Shown here: in pieces, positions 1 through 10,631 of the stretch
How the letters are laid out: every line of letters starts with the position of its first letter
How positions within the stretch are numbered: the first letter of the stretch is position 1
Made by a program: the position numbers and the translations under genes
The notes under the pieces: model-generated
The model's database searches: none
Told to the model about the DNA's origin: nothing
What the model saw: only the letters and a program-made list of their open reading frames with translations
NCBI GenBank assembly: GCA_000467715.1
Contig: AJFK01000053.1
Coordinates: 1-64,000, forward strand
Length of the DNA: 64,000 nt
From: Hysterium pulicare CBS 123377
Taxonomy: Eukaryota > Ascomycota > Dothideomycetes > Hysteriales > Hysteriaceae
Reading direction: 5' to 3'

Positions 1-325
1 ACCGCACTGCGGCCTGCCGCCTTGGAATTCTCGAAGCGCCGCGACGGTTTCAGATGTCGAGATACGATAGGCTACCGTGTTGTTGGGTTGCTGCGCCGCA
101 ACCTTACATTTCGAGGCCTCGACTATGCTTCTGTGAGTTCCATCATCCGTCCTTCATTCAAGCTTCTACACTAAACGCAAAAGCGACAACCTGGCGGCGC
201 AGCTATGCATTCAATTCTGGTCTCCATCTTGTTCAGCTTCTTACCGGGACCTGTGCGCCAGTAGTTCGTAAACCTGACAAACGTTGAAATGGTAGCATTG
301 CCGAGGACCGGTTCTGATCAATCAC
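1..325. other. 5' flank of the first HET gene
   Basis: No gene can be supported here. A 77-codon open frame at 54-287 has no recognisable family and overlaps an equally long frame on the other strand. The stretch probably holds the promoter and leader of the HET gene that starts at 326. Confidence 0.4.
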
Positions 326-3305
326 ATGGACTTGATAGCTACGGCCTTCGATCCACTTTCTGGTATCGATGTTCCCCTGACGAAGGTTGTACCGTATGAC
401 TTCAAAGGGTTTGCTACATTTCCAGCTCGACATGGCCTCGAGTTGGGCTCATTGCTAAGCCCAACGGGTTCCCTTGACTCCATTGCGACTTCAATCCAGT
501 CCTGGTTATACTTTGGGCTTCTTGCTGAGTTCTTTGAGCAACCGATGGACCTGGCCTACTTTACTCGTAAAGATTGTGGCATGCAGAAATTGCTAAGTTC
601 CCTGCCGCTGAACCGTCTTATGGCAGCTCCATTATCCAGGATCCCAGAAAAGTTATCTTTACTTCAAGAGGCAAATCAAGCACTAAGAGAAGTCGAACAG
701 AGCTCCTTATATCGGGACTTGATCTCACCAGTTGTGGAAATCGGACTTTCGATTCGGATACTTCTCCACGTTCTAGGAGAATTTATTGGTCATCCCTTTG
801 CCGATTGGTCTCTCCATCCGTTATTAAGCAAACGCTTGTTGGAGCGAGGCTGGTGCCGATCACAGATCAGTGAAGTCAACCGGCTAAACAACAACGTTGT
901 AGCATACTACCTCTCGCATCTTAACCGCCAGAATCCGAACAAACTTGACCATAGTTCTTGTCTCGACACCCATTGCACAGCGAGAAATGTATCAGGGGCA
1001 CTACAAACTCGTCATAATCATGCTACCGGCGGAGACGACTGCCCCCTTATATCAGTGGACACAGCAAATGTCAGGAGAATAATAGAACGAGGAGACATCC
1101 CACTTGTGTCTATTGACCACCCAGCCAACGGAATTTTGCAGCTACGAGTTCGTTCTGCGAAAGTCACGGATCGCTATATCGCTTTCTCTCACGTATGGTC
1201 TGATGGACTTGGGAATCCATCCTCGAATGCATTACCACGATGCCAGTTGGAGCGTTTGGCTTCCTATATCTACAACCTACCCCATCCTTCTAGCAGACCT
1301 TTGCACGGGGACTTGCGAAGTGTAATCAGCTATGGCCCGATTTCGGTAGACTTTTCGAGAACAAGTTTCGTCTTACGCAAGAGATCTAGATCAATACATT
1401 TCTGGATGGATACATTATGCATTCCGGTGGGAGACGACGACGAGAGTAAGGACCTCAAAAACCGAGCAATCAACCAGATGGCCTTCATATATGGCAGGGC
1501 TTCTCAAGTGCTCGTCCTAGATTCCTCACTTCAACTTCTCAACATTGAAGGACTTCAAAAAAGCGAACTGCTTGCTCACTTGAACTTCTCCGGATGGAAC
1601 AGCCGATGTTGGACTTACCAGGAGGGCTCGCTCACTAGCTACTGCTATTTTCAGTGCGCAGACGGCGCCGTCAATCCACTCGATTGCTTCCCCACGAAAC
1701 TAGGACTAGAAGAAAGTACTTATGACGTTATGGGAAAAACAAGACTCCTCACACTATGGCAGACGATTAACCAGTCCTTCAAAATTTTCACTTATCAAGA
1801 CTTTTTGCGATATATGTTCCGCTCCCAGACCAAGAAACTCTCGAAGCCTTGTCAAGATCTAATTGCCCAAATGATCTATCAATCCATGCGTTCACTGTTT
1901 ATAAGATCTATGCATATTTCTGGATACCAGGAGTCGTCTTTGCTATTTGCCGAAGATATCAGAAGCGACAGCAAGTGGTGGATCCAACACTTAGTAACCG
2001 CATGGAATGCCTTAGCTAAAAGGTCGACAACTAAGAGCGAGGATGTGCCCGCCATAATCGCAAACTTGCTAGGCTTTCACTCTTATCAGATAATGGCACT
2101 TCCCCAAGATCAGAGACTGAAAAGAATGCTCTGGAGCGGCGATACGCTACCAGTGTCGATTTTTTACAATCCCGGCCCTCGGATGAGTCCTGGGACAAAT
2201 CACCGGAGCAGATGGGTACCCACATCAATTGGTCCAATGCCGCTGGATGAACTACCGCTTATGTATTTCGATGTCACGAAAAACCTGACTTTAGACAGCC
2301 GGAAGATGTCACGTACGTCGGTGCCTGATGTCATCATTCTCGATCAATCCATACCCTTAGATGCGGAAGAGTTCATACTTCGGTCAGAGGACGATGAATG
2401 CTGGATGATGAAGTGTTTGAGAACATCAAATGATGAACTAAAAGTTGATTACTATCCGGCCACATGTTTAGTATTTCACCGCAAAAGGCGACGCGGGGCC
2501 TGCCTTCGTGTCATGAAAAATGAAGCACGAGAGGTCATCAGTCTAACTGGAGTCTACGATTGTCCATTCGTCGCAAAACTAACTCATTTGTGCCTCACTG
2601 ATAGAACGCCCGTCTACAACTGTACCTGGCTTACGAAAGAAGAATCCTGGACAATCACCCTTCTTAATGGTACGTCACTCTTGGATCCAAGGCAGCTAGC
2701 TACTTCTCTCTCCACAGGCCCCGTAAGACTAACTTTGATACATTCCAGACATGACAAGCCAGAGTGAACCGACCCCTCGCATCTCCAGAGCCAACACAAA
2801 AACCATTTTGGGACCCCGAGAAAACATCTCTTGGGCATTCAAAGTCGTTGGGATTCTTGCACCCCTTATACCTCTGCTTATCATCCCAACCGTCATTCGA
2901 ATATACATCGCCGTACAACTCGGTTGGCAGGATCTTCCCGTGCTCGGTCGCGCATCGTTCATCACTTTCGCCATCCAACGAATCCCTAGTCCACTGATAT
3001 TTATACCCCTAACGCAAATCCTATTCATCATTGATCGCCGCAACCTGCAGGCTTTAACCACCACCGCAGTGGCGTACGTTGTATTAGATTGTCTCTGGAT
3101 CATTTACTGTATAGCGATGATGCCTATTCTCATCCAGCAGTGGATGAAGTATCGATTCGAGGCTCAGCTGGCAGTTTGGAATGAACATCCCATGGCAGGG
3201 AAGGATATCGAGAGCTTTTGGATAGGACTTAGACCGAAATTACCAAGGTGGATTGTGAAACGGATCGAGACAGTCGCAGGATACAGAGGTCGGGATCACG
3301 TTTGA
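326..3305 (+). CDS. Long HET-domain protein with C-terminal membrane tail
   Basis: HET proteins trigger heterokaryon incompatibility, a cell-death response to non-self fusion. Exons are 326-2669 and 2749-3305, giving 966 aa. The join is supported by a GTACGT donor at 2670, a CTAAC branch site about 15 nt before the CAG acceptor at 2748, and a preserved frame. Residues 1-200 form an N-terminal module with a 'SWLYFGLLAEFF' motif. A Cys/His patch (DHSSC...HC...C) lies near 207-245. The HET core starts near 282 with 'RYIAFSHVWSDGLGN', followed by 'FWMDTLCIP' and 'RCWTYQEGS'. After the junction (residue 782) come about three hydrophobic helices near 806-915 ('VVGILAPLIPLLIIP', 'SPLIFIPLTQILFII', 'YVVLDCLWIIYCIAM') and a basic tail. 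If the intron is retained, translation stops at 2767 and yields an 813-aa protein with no membrane segment. Three relatives lie at 53-61 kb. Family assignment is firm; the membrane tail rests on the splice model. Confidence 0.85.
2670..2748 (+). other. 79-nt intron that decides soluble versus membrane HET form
   Basis: The donor is GTACGT, the branch is CTAAC and the acceptor is CAG at 2746-2748. Splicing moves translation into the frame encoding the three-helix tail. Retention, or use of an inner CAG at 2715-2717, keeps the original frame and ends at the 2767 stop. Retention is an inference; only the alternative frames are seen directly. Confidence 0.7.
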
Positions 3306-3667
3306 ACTAAACTATCATTCATTTTGATCAAGGCCAGGATCTTTCTTTTCCGTGGCTTGCACAGTCCTCTGGAGTCAAGGGCAACATCGAGAAGCGAGCT
3401 TTCTGGCTCGTCAAACCGCAGGGGACAATTGCACAAACAGCAACTTTTGAATTGATGGTTATACAAATGAAATATTTTGACTCAGTAAAATCACGCTAGC
3501 TAATGACGGGTACTATAGCTTGAAAACCGCATGAGTGAAATACGCGATGAGAAATTCTCTTCAATCACAAAAACAAACTGAAATAAATCCGGATATGAAG
3601 CTAGAAAACTCAATCAAACAACGTAACTTGGGATCCAAGTATTCAACCCCGCGAGTCTGCTCCTAAC
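3306..3667. other. Intergenic, convergent 3' ends
   Basis: This lies between the stop codons of the plus-strand HET gene and the minus-strand PLAC8 gene. I see no gene or repeat; it presumably holds both 3' UTRs. Confidence 0.4.
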
Positions 3668-4214
3668 CTAATGTTGGTATGGCTGGTGCGGGTAGGGTTG
3701 TTGTTGATATGCCATATGCTCTTGCTTCGAGGGCTGATGTGCGACCAGATTCGCCGACTCCCGATATTCGGCCTCCTTATCCTGCTGTGTCAAGTCACAT
3801 GGAGTGCAACAACACGCACAAAGACAATCGGTACAGCCATTCCCCTTGAGGTGGTACTTGGCACGCATATCACTACGCTGGATCCAGTTGAGGATCCATG
3901 GGACGCCGAGACAAGCTAGTGCGGTGTAGGCACAACACTACATGCTTGATGTCAGTCCTGACCCAGGCGGGTGGGCTCATGTCAAATTATGTAGAACGTA
4001 CGGAGCCGTTGGTGGAAGAATAGCCTTGCATGTTTCCATTGTTCTTGATTCGGTGGTGGGCGCGGCCGTAGGTGATGCATGGGCAGCACCAGGATAGCAA
4101 GCCTTTGGTTGATGATAAGCTACGGTTATATCATGGAATCGAGTATTTAGACTCACAGGTGTTGAACGGGGAGCAGCAGTCGGCTCCGCTGTTTTGCCAT
4201 TCTTGTTCAGCCAT
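3668..4214 (-). CDS. PLAC8 family cysteine-rich membrane protein
   Basis: This is a small Cys-rich protein of the PLAC8 family (plant cadmium resistance/FCR-like and fungal relatives), which associates with membranes and is linked to metal handling or cell-size control in other organisms. Exons on the minus strand are 4214-4157, 4102-4002 and 3937-3668, giving 142 aa with intact frame and GTGAGT and GTACGT donors. The start 'MAEQEWQNSGADCCSPFNTC' is followed by 'SWCCPCITYGRAHHRI', a hydrophobic 'YTALACLGVPWILNWI' stretch and the PLAC8 hallmark 'CACCCTPCDLTQQDKE'. The C-terminus is Pro/Gln/Tyr-rich. The length is normal for fungal members. Family call is firm; substrate unknown. Confidence 0.9.
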
Positions 4215-4568
4215 TCTGGAAAATATAATATAAGATCAACAGGAAACAAAGATGATTTCGATGTATGAAGTCAAATAACTTTTGGTATCGCAAGATTGCT
4301 CGGAAGGCAACAACGAAAGAGATATGGAAAATTGACGGCGTGTATGTATTCAGCTCTCGGAGGAGCACACATCCCACCTTTAAGAACCGGAAGCAATGGC
4401 CCATGGCCCCAATTAACGCCATGGCTAGCGAGGCTGACACACAAAGTATCTGTGCTTGGGGCCGGAAATGGATGTCTCCCAAGGTTTAGAGAACGGTAGC
4501 CTATCTGCGATGTGTGAGTTCCCCGCCGAGGAAGTATTCTGCGACGTGGAACAGCTCCTTTGCGCTAA
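4215..4568. other. Upstream flank of PLAC8 gene
   Basis: No supported gene. Overlapping open frames on both strands (4207-4499) have no family match and look like chance frames in the PLAC8 promoter. Confidence 0.3.
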
Positions 4569-5024
4569 GTGATGGAGGCACAGCCCGCGTCTATCATGGA
4601 ACTACATGATGCTGTCAGCGACTTTACGGTAGCACTTTCCTTTATTGATTGGCTCTATCAGCAGCTTAGAGAGTTGGCCATTGAAAGCACCGATGAAGAT
4701 TGGCAGCTGAAGGAGCGGACGATTATGTGTGAAGGCCTGATCGAATGGGTACTTCAGCTGGCTGTCTTTTTTGGGATTGGCCTGGCTTTGGGGGCTGGAT
4801 TTTTTAACCTTTTTATAATTGAGATCACTCAGCCTCGGGACGCTAAGCTTATTGCGATTGAGCTGCATGTTGAACTGTATCAGACCCCGGCAGACTTCAT
4901 TGGATATTCGCTTATACACGCTGTAGAATCCCCCTGCTGTGTGATGGGGCCGAGTCAAGAAATGGAAGCGGAAGCTAGGAGCAATCCGTGGATATATACA
5001 TCCTCAGCATCCAGAGGATCGTAG
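4569..5024 (+). CDS. Hypothetical protein, possible single-pass membrane protein
   Basis: This is a 151-codon open frame I do not recognise. It opens with an acidic, helix-prone region ('MELHDAVSDFTVALSFIDW'), followed by a strongly hydrophobic stretch near residues 58-85 ('LQLAVFFGIGLALGAGFF'). A fairly long frame exists on the opposite strand over the same bases, so the coding evidence is weak. It could be a chance frame or one exon of a larger unmodelled gene. Confidence 0.25.
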   Translation: MMEAQPASIMELHDAVSDFTVALSFIDWLYQQLRELAIESTDEDWQLKERTIMCEGLIEWVLQLAVFFGIGLALGAGFFNLFIIEITQPRDAKLIAIELHVELYQTPADFIGYSLIHAVESPCCVMGPSQEMEAEARSNPWIYTSSASRGS

Positions 5025-5288
5025 ATTGCGAAGGACCGGAGGCTCCTGCGAATAATCTGACGGTAAACGAAAATGCTGATGAGATCACCTTTCGCCCTCG
5101 ATGGTATTGCGCCGGTCAGATGGTAAAACATTATTGCAGAATGATACTGCAGTACTAACGGTCAGACATGTACCGCCGAATCTAAATTTAGAGCCGGTGG
5201 CTGACTAACTGGTGACTCCACTATCGCGCCAAGAGATATTCTATGCTTCACACCCTTCTATTCTTCGACACCGACATCCCTCTACACG
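5025..5288. other. Short intergenic promoter region
   Basis: This is the 5' flank of the secreted protein starting at 5289. It is pyrimidine-rich just before the start ('ccctctacacg'), as is common at fungal start sites. Nothing else is seen. Confidence 0.3.
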
Positions 5289-6447
5289 ATGCTCTCCTTT
5301 CTGTCACTCGCTTTCTGCTTGTGGCCTCTCGCTATAGCCTCGTATCTCGGTCCAACTTCCGACAACCCCGCGGACTACGACTGGAGTATCACCCCCGAGC
5401 CTACGGCGGATGACTATACACAACATGGGCTCCCGCTCCCAGCTCTCGCAGAGTCGATCACGGAAGTAGAGAAACAGAAGAGCTGTGTTGTGAAGCTCGA
5501 ATGCCTGGGATGTCCGTTCCGAGTCCGCAAGCTCGGAATCGTTCAAGAGGAGTGGCAAGAGCCTCCCCAAGAGAATTCTTTGGTCAGCCTAGCTATTCAT
5601 GCAATTCTTGAGTATATGTGACTAAATAATCGCCAATTTATAGCTTCTTAACTTCACGATCGATGAGACCGAGCCTGTCCTTCTCCTCAATGGCAAACCT
5701 ATCTCGCCACTTGCTCCGGTGCCCGTTTACATCTCAGCCTTCCAAACACCGGCCAATCTCTCCGCTGCAATAATGCAGAACATTACAAAGATGAAAATGC
5801 TGGATGAGTCTTGGGTCCTTGGTACAAAGTACGGGAGATTCGAGATTGCTTACGAACATACCCGACTTTTGACCGATGATGTCAGAGATGAGTTGCTCCA
5901 ATTCGACGTCACTGGAGTAGACATTCGTTCTGGCTCCAACCCGGGAAGCGCTGAACTGAGTCAGCCTGACCAGAAAATGGTGCAGGTACTCCTGCGCCGG
6001 ACAAAAGAGGATGGCCAGCGCGTCTTGACGATCAAGAACATTGAATTGATCTATCGAAAAGACCGCCAACTTCCTATTAAGACGCCCTGCGGTAAAGATG
6101 CCTCGTTCAAGACCGTGATGAAACCAACAGAATGGGATTACTATGGCCACTTGGGCACTTGGCAGCGTACTTGGAATGTTGGTCTAGAGGCCGCCCTCGA
6201 CGGTATTGGCCGCAAGATAGGTTTTGTATCTTGTGCTTATCTCCTTATCTATTTGTACGCAAGCCGAAGGAAGCTACAAGCTCAGAGTGAAGCGCAGGAT
6301 ACGGAGGCAGGGCTGTTGGAATCTGGAGAGACCGAAGAGGACCTCGAAGCGACGGAAGTCAATGAAGGTACTGTTTCAGATGGCGCCGACCGCATGATGC
6401 TCAGCACAAAGGAGAAAACAGAACATCTCTATTCAACTAACATTTGA
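5289..6447 (+). CDS. Conserved fungal secretory-pathway membrane protein, unknown function
   Basis: Exons 5289-5582 and 5644-6447 give 365 aa. The 61-nt intron has a GTCAGC donor and a TATAG acceptor. An N-terminal signal peptide ('LSFLSLAFCLWPLAIA') leads into 'YLGPTSDNPADYDWSITPEP' and two spaced Cys residues ('CVVKLECLGCPF'). The luminal part is followed by one predicted helix near residue 300 ('GFVSCAYLLIYLYA') and an acidic cytosolic tail. This type-I layout resembles a conserved ascomycete family of unknown function (possibly the one filed as DUF7728, from memory and unverified). No catalytic motif is visible. Confidence 0.8.
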
Positions 6448-6947
6448 GTTTGGAGAAAGACCCAATGAATCTAGATCAAGGCCGTTTGCACAAGACCGTT
6501 CCGAACTAATATATACATATATGTTTAGCCCTCATATCTTTTGTTTGCTCCGCGTAGTGCCCGTATGGATGTAGTAGACATACTGGGCTCCCTGAGAGCC
6601 TTTGGTAACTTTGAGAGATGCCGTTCATCTCTATTACGCTTTCAGAAATGAGTGGTTCAGAGCATCTCCCCAATTCTGTCCTCAGCCCTTCCTCAGCCCT
6701 TTTTCATGTATGCTACAGCATTTGTACTTGTTCTCATACATGTATAATAACGCTCGCTCGGTAACTGACTTTTTTTTTGACTCGAATTTCAGCTGGCTGC
6801 CTGATAGTATTCTCGGATCGCGTAGGTAATTTCCCCTCACCCTTGCCAAGCTCAACATACGAGCTGAAATGCACTACGTTTATTAATCAACGCTAAGGAT
6901 CCGCTCGACAGCCTCCTTGCTCAACGCCAACGAGAATTCTCTCCACC
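6448..6947. other. Intergenic
   Basis: This holds the 3' flank of the preceding gene and the promoter of the GrpB-GNAT gene. Short T-rich runs occur near 6770. No gene, repeat or RNA is recognised. Confidence 0.35.
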
Positions 6948-8024
6948 ATGCCCATTATCGTCGAACCGTACAACCCAGAATGGCCGCAACAATTTTCCAA
7001 AGTCAAGGACGAGTTAGAAACTTTTCTTAAAGGTGTCGACATCATCTCCATCGAACATGTTGGCAGCACTTCCGTGCCGGGTCTTGCAGCGAAGCCCATC
7101 CTTGACATCGACATAATAGCCACGCAAGAGAATCTACAGTCTGCGATCGATGCCTTAGTAGAAGGAGAATTCTTGTACTTGGGGGAACTTGGGATCGTGG
7201 ATCGTCATGTGCTAAGATCTCCACTTCAGGAACCACCCCGGAATATCTACATCTGTATCGAGGGGTGCGCTTCGCTACGCAACCATCTATGTGTTCGCGA
7301 CCTGCTTCGCTCAAACCATGCTCTGCGCGATGAGTATGGCAAACTCAAACTGGAGCTCGCGGAACAGGGACTCGAGATCCATGCTTATACCAAAGCGAAA
7401 TCTATCATGGTTGAGAAGATGCTGGTGATGTCCAGTGCGCTGACTCGAGAAGAAATCGAGGCTATTAGAAAGGCGAATTCGATGGAGGAGCGTCTGGGTC
7501 CTATCAAAACGGAACGCTTGATGTTAAGAGAATTCGTTATGGGCGATGTGAAAGGGTTGTATGAGTTAGAATCGAAGCCTGAAGTGGTGAGATACCAGAC
7601 CTGGCCGCCGAGAACGATGAAGGAAGCCCAGAATGTAGCGGCTGAGATCGTTCGAAACGCGGGGAAAATCCCCCGGTCACATGTCGAACTTGCCGTTTTG
7701 CACCAAGGCATCTTTATTGGCCGCGTTGGCGCGAGCGTGAAACGGACAAAAGACGATGGCGAGGTTTTGGAGAAGCCACATGCTGACCTCTGGTTTTCCT
7801 TCTTGCCTGAGATGCAAGGGAAGGGGTTTGCGACGGAGGCAACGGCTGCGTTCATACCTCTGCTAGGATCGCCGATGCAGCTAGAGATTGAATGCGATCC
7901 GAGAAATGTGGGAAGTTGGAAGCTGGCTGAGAGGCTCGGGTTCCGAAAGGTTTCTTTGACGGAGAAGGTGTATGAGTGTAAGGGGGAGTGGGTGGATTCT
8001 TTGGTCTATCAGAAAGAACAGTAG
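6948..8024 (+). CDS. GrpB-domain / GNAT acetyltransferase fusion
   Basis: This is a single-exon 358-aa protein with two domains. Residues 1-170 form a GrpB (UPF0157) nucleotidyltransferase-fold domain: 'EPYNPEWPQQF', 'IEHVGSTSVPGLAAKPILDI' (the conserved GST...AKPIID region) and 'RNHLCVRDLLRSN'. Residues 185-358 form a GNAT N-acetyltransferase of the RimJ/RimL type: 'TERLMLREF' at the start, 'PEMQGKGFATEATAAF' as the acetyl-CoA loop and 'NVGSWKLAERLGFRKV' near the end. GNATs transfer acetyl from acetyl-CoA to an amine; the GrpB substrate is not established. The two domains are separate proteins in bacteria, so a physical link suggests a shared substrate. The start is the first ATG that opens the GrpB domain. 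Confidence 0.9.
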   Translation: MPIIVEPYNPEWPQQFSKVKDELETFLKGVDIISIEHVGSTSVPGLAAKPILDIDIIATQENLQSAIDALVEGEFLYLGELGIVDRHVLRSPLQEPPRNIYICIEGCASLRNHLCVRDLLRSNHALRDEYGKLKLELAEQGLEIHAYTKAKSIMVEKMLVMSSALTREEIEAIRKANSMEERLGPIKTERLMLREFVMGDVKGLYELESKPEVVRYQTWPPRTMKEAQNVAAEIVRNAGKIPRSHVELAVLHQGIFIGRVGASVKRTKDDGEVLEKPHADLWFSFLPEMQGKGFATEATAAFIPLLGSPMQLEIECDPRNVGSWKLAERLGFRKVSLTEKVYECKGEWVDSLVYQKEQ

Positions 8025-8434
8025 AAGTAGATGGTTAATCTCTTTCTTTGCTAAGCCCGAGCACATTTGGATTTCCAGTGGTTCCTAATAGTCTAATTTA
8101 GGATTCGCAACAACGTACCGTTCCTCCGCTGTCACATGTCTTACGATCTTGAATCTGTCTCAGTCGGTGTCTTGAAATGTGGCTCTGCACAGATGTTATG
8201 TCTCAAACAATGATAGGATCTTTCTCTGTGACGAATACTATATATGCACACAATACCAACCACAACCGCAACCCTTTCGTCCAAGCACTAATACATACTA
8301 CCTTCTATCATTACCGAAAATATACAAGTATGTACCACGAATATCCAAGCCGTTGGAACTGCATGTATCCCGCCATCATTTTCTTCCATCCACCCTTCAT
8401 AAATCTCCCAGCAAGGATCTATCGCAATACCAAA
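8025..8434. other. Intergenic / uncertain 5' part of next gene
   Basis: The open frame of the next gene extends upstream to 8177 with in-frame Met codons at 8177 and 8335, but this part (Tyr/His/Asn-rich) reads like non-coding sequence. Introns may lie here. No other feature is seen. Confidence 0.3.
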
Positions 8435-9239
8435 ATGGTGCATTATATCTCGCTGTCCTATCTTCGTTGGCTCCTATCACCTTTTTACGGTGATTCTCAT
8501 GGTAAGCCAACGCCAGGTCCCCAATTTCGACTCTATGGCAACCTTGAAGAGCTAACATTAGACAAGATGAAGGCTCTCCAACCGGAAGTGCGAGTGGTTT
8601 GGAATCACATCCAACACAGCAACTCCATCATCGCATGGTACAAATTCGACACTGACTCGTTCCGCGCTGTCGACCCGGATATGTACGAGGTCCTACACGA
8701 TCCATCTCTTCTGATTCGACAGGGAACTTTCTGGAAGAAGTTCGCAAAGCAGATAGTTGTATATTCCTGGCTTTGCGTGACCGAGAGTGTCCGTACTGGA
8801 CAGCGAGCTTTACTATCCAAAATCCAAGACCTCCTCTATCCAGAGTTGACAGATAATTGGTCTCGCTGGCCGCATTTTGGCGAACAGCTTCGAACTAGAC
8901 GAGCTACGACACATGGCTGCGCATGCTTATCGAGTTTCCGGAGAAAACGAGTTGCAGCGGTTTGATAGCAAGGAGTTCTGGAAAGGGATTTCGGAGATAG
9001 AACCAATGCTGCGTGCCGACCTGACTGATCTCGACGAGTGCATTGGAAGGACCATATGGGCACTGGAAGGAAATGACCCAGGAGGCATTAATCAACCAAG
9101 TTCGTCCTCTGCGGTTGTGCCAGTGGGGACACGAGACGAGTCCGAAATCGATCTCGAGGCAGAGACGGTTCTTCCAGTGAGGCTGCGTCTAGGTCCCCGC
9201 TTCTACCAATATTTGACTGGGAGATTCGGGCGGCTTTAG
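8435..9239 (+). pseudogene. Unknown gene with apparent frame break near 8860-8880
   Basis: Two overlapping frames look like one gene. The first ('MVHYISLSYLRWLLSPFYG' to 'LTDNWSRWPHF') runs from about 8435 to 8875. The second ('ANSFELDELRHMAAHAYRV' to 'RFYQYLTGRFGRL') runs from about 8877 to 9239. Both have protein-like composition, but no convincing intron bridges them; the shortest candidate is about 44 nt with a poor donor. A frameshift, a tiny intron or a sequence error would all fit. I do not recognise the family. Start choice is uncertain (8177, 8335 or 8435). Confidence 0.4.
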
Positions 9240-9777
9240 ACTTAGATCTCGTGGGAGGCAGGAGCATATAATTTCTCAATATTTCTAGGTGAGCTGGTCT
9301 CATGCATTTCGTATTTGCTGGAATGGATGGAACCAGTTAACGATTGAAGCCAAGTTTGACAAAGTTTAATGTAGGAAGAAATATGAATCGCATGTATGGT
9401 ACGGTCTTTCGGTTTTTGGGTTCTGGACGTCGCTATCCAATCCGTATGGGGGAAACCGCGAGTCAGCATAGGTCTGAGAATGAAGGAGCAAGAACGTGAC
9501 AACTTCATGAACATTTGGAATAAAAAAGAAAGTGAAGAGGGGCTCGGGGAGGTGAAATAAATTAAGTGGCACGAAAACCGTTCGTATCTGTCGCCAAGAC
9601 GCAAGGGTTGACCTGTTTTATTGATTGAGCAGAATCCTTCACGATCCTCCAGAGCACCCTCACGTTGCCCCAAGGACCCTCGAACCTGTATAAAGGTGAC
9701 CAGAGAATCCCAATCATCAGCATTCATGATAACTTCTAACTCCTACCAATTATCAACTGGCAACGACTACCATCAAT
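9240..9777. other. Promoter region of CVNH gene
   Basis: This is the 5' flank of the secreted CVNH protein. A 'tataaa'-like run occurs near 9689, about 90 nt before the start codon. Opposite-strand open frames here have no family match. No repeat is seen. Confidence 0.4.
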
Positions 9778-10631
9778 ATGAACGTCCGAAACATCCTTGT
9801 CGCTGCTTTCGGCATGACGGTATCGTTCGTGAATTCGGCTCCGACTGCGGTTGGCTTCTCTGCGCAATGCATGGATATTGCTCTCGACGGTGCGTGGCTC
9901 AAGGGGAATTGCTTGACAGGCGCCGATTCGACAACAAGAATCCCGAGTAGCGTGTGGTTGGGAGGCAAAGTAACGAACCAAGAGGCCACTCTCGGGGTAT
10001 GAGATATATGCTTATATTTAGTAATCACAATTAGAACAGACTGCTAATACGTGATATAGTGGAAAGAAGATGGTGCCTACCAGCGCAGCTGCTCAAGCTG
10101 CCATCTCATTCAAGGCGGGGCAGCCCTGAACTGCATATGCAACCACAGCATGAACAAACAAGAGAACACCACTCTGAATCTCGGTATTCACCTCCGTCAA
10201 GCTCAACCCTGAATTCGTGAGATGGCTGTGAAACGCTAACCCATTCAATAGAAGAGCATATCGCCAACTACAACGGACATCTCCTGTCGGACCTCACTGG
10301 TCCTCCCATCGTGCCGACAACCCACAGCTCTACACCAATTCCCTCCAATCCCAGCTTCAGCCTCCACTTCGGATGTGAACCAGGTTTTACTTACGGGAAC
10401 AATTGTCCCGTTGACTGCTTCTCATTCCGCATTACGCAAACTATTGTGTACAATTTCACAGGCATTCAGCTTCTGGATCCAAACCAAGGATGGAATTTCA
10501 CTGCCTACGCTGATCCAGATTGCAAGGGGGCGCCTCTGGCTACGGTTTCGCCGGCAGATGGGACGACATGCCAGAGTTGGGGAAGCAATGCTGAGGGGCT
10601 TAAGGTAACGCCTTTGTGGAACTGGGACTAG
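9778..10631 (+). CDS. Secreted CVNH (cyanovirin-N homology) protein with extra C-terminal domain
   Basis: CVNH domains bind oligomannose-type sugars. Exons 9778-9996, 10060-10183 and 10252-10631 give 240 aa with phase-correct GTATGA and GTATTC introns. A signal peptide ('ILVAAFGMTVSFVNSAP') precedes the CVNH fold at about 26-125: 'FSAQCMDIALDGAWLKGNC', 'GGKVTNQEATLGW', 'CSSCHLIQGGAALNCICN' and 'NLEEHIANYNGHL', with the paired half-repeats and Cys residues expected of the fold. Residues 130-240 form a second Cys-containing domain ('FGCEPGFTYGNNCPVDCFSF', 'ADPDCKGAPLATV') that I do not recognise. The protein is probably secreted. The CVNH call is good; the sugar target is unknown. Confidence 0.85.

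Noticed and set aside
54-287. 77-codon frame at the left edge
   Set aside because: No family, low-complexity composition, overlaps a frame of similar size on the other strand.
2670-2717. Shorter intron in the first HET gene using an inner CAG
   Set aside because: It keeps the original frame and ends at the same early stop, so it does not explain the downstream membrane exon, and it lacks a good branch site.
2729-3103. Minus-strand frames opposite the HET membrane tail
   Set aside because: They are the antisense of the well-supported spliced exon at 2749-3305.
3977-4249. 90-codon minus-strand frame
   Set aside because: It crosses the true PLAC8 exons in the wrong phase; the spliced model explains the region.
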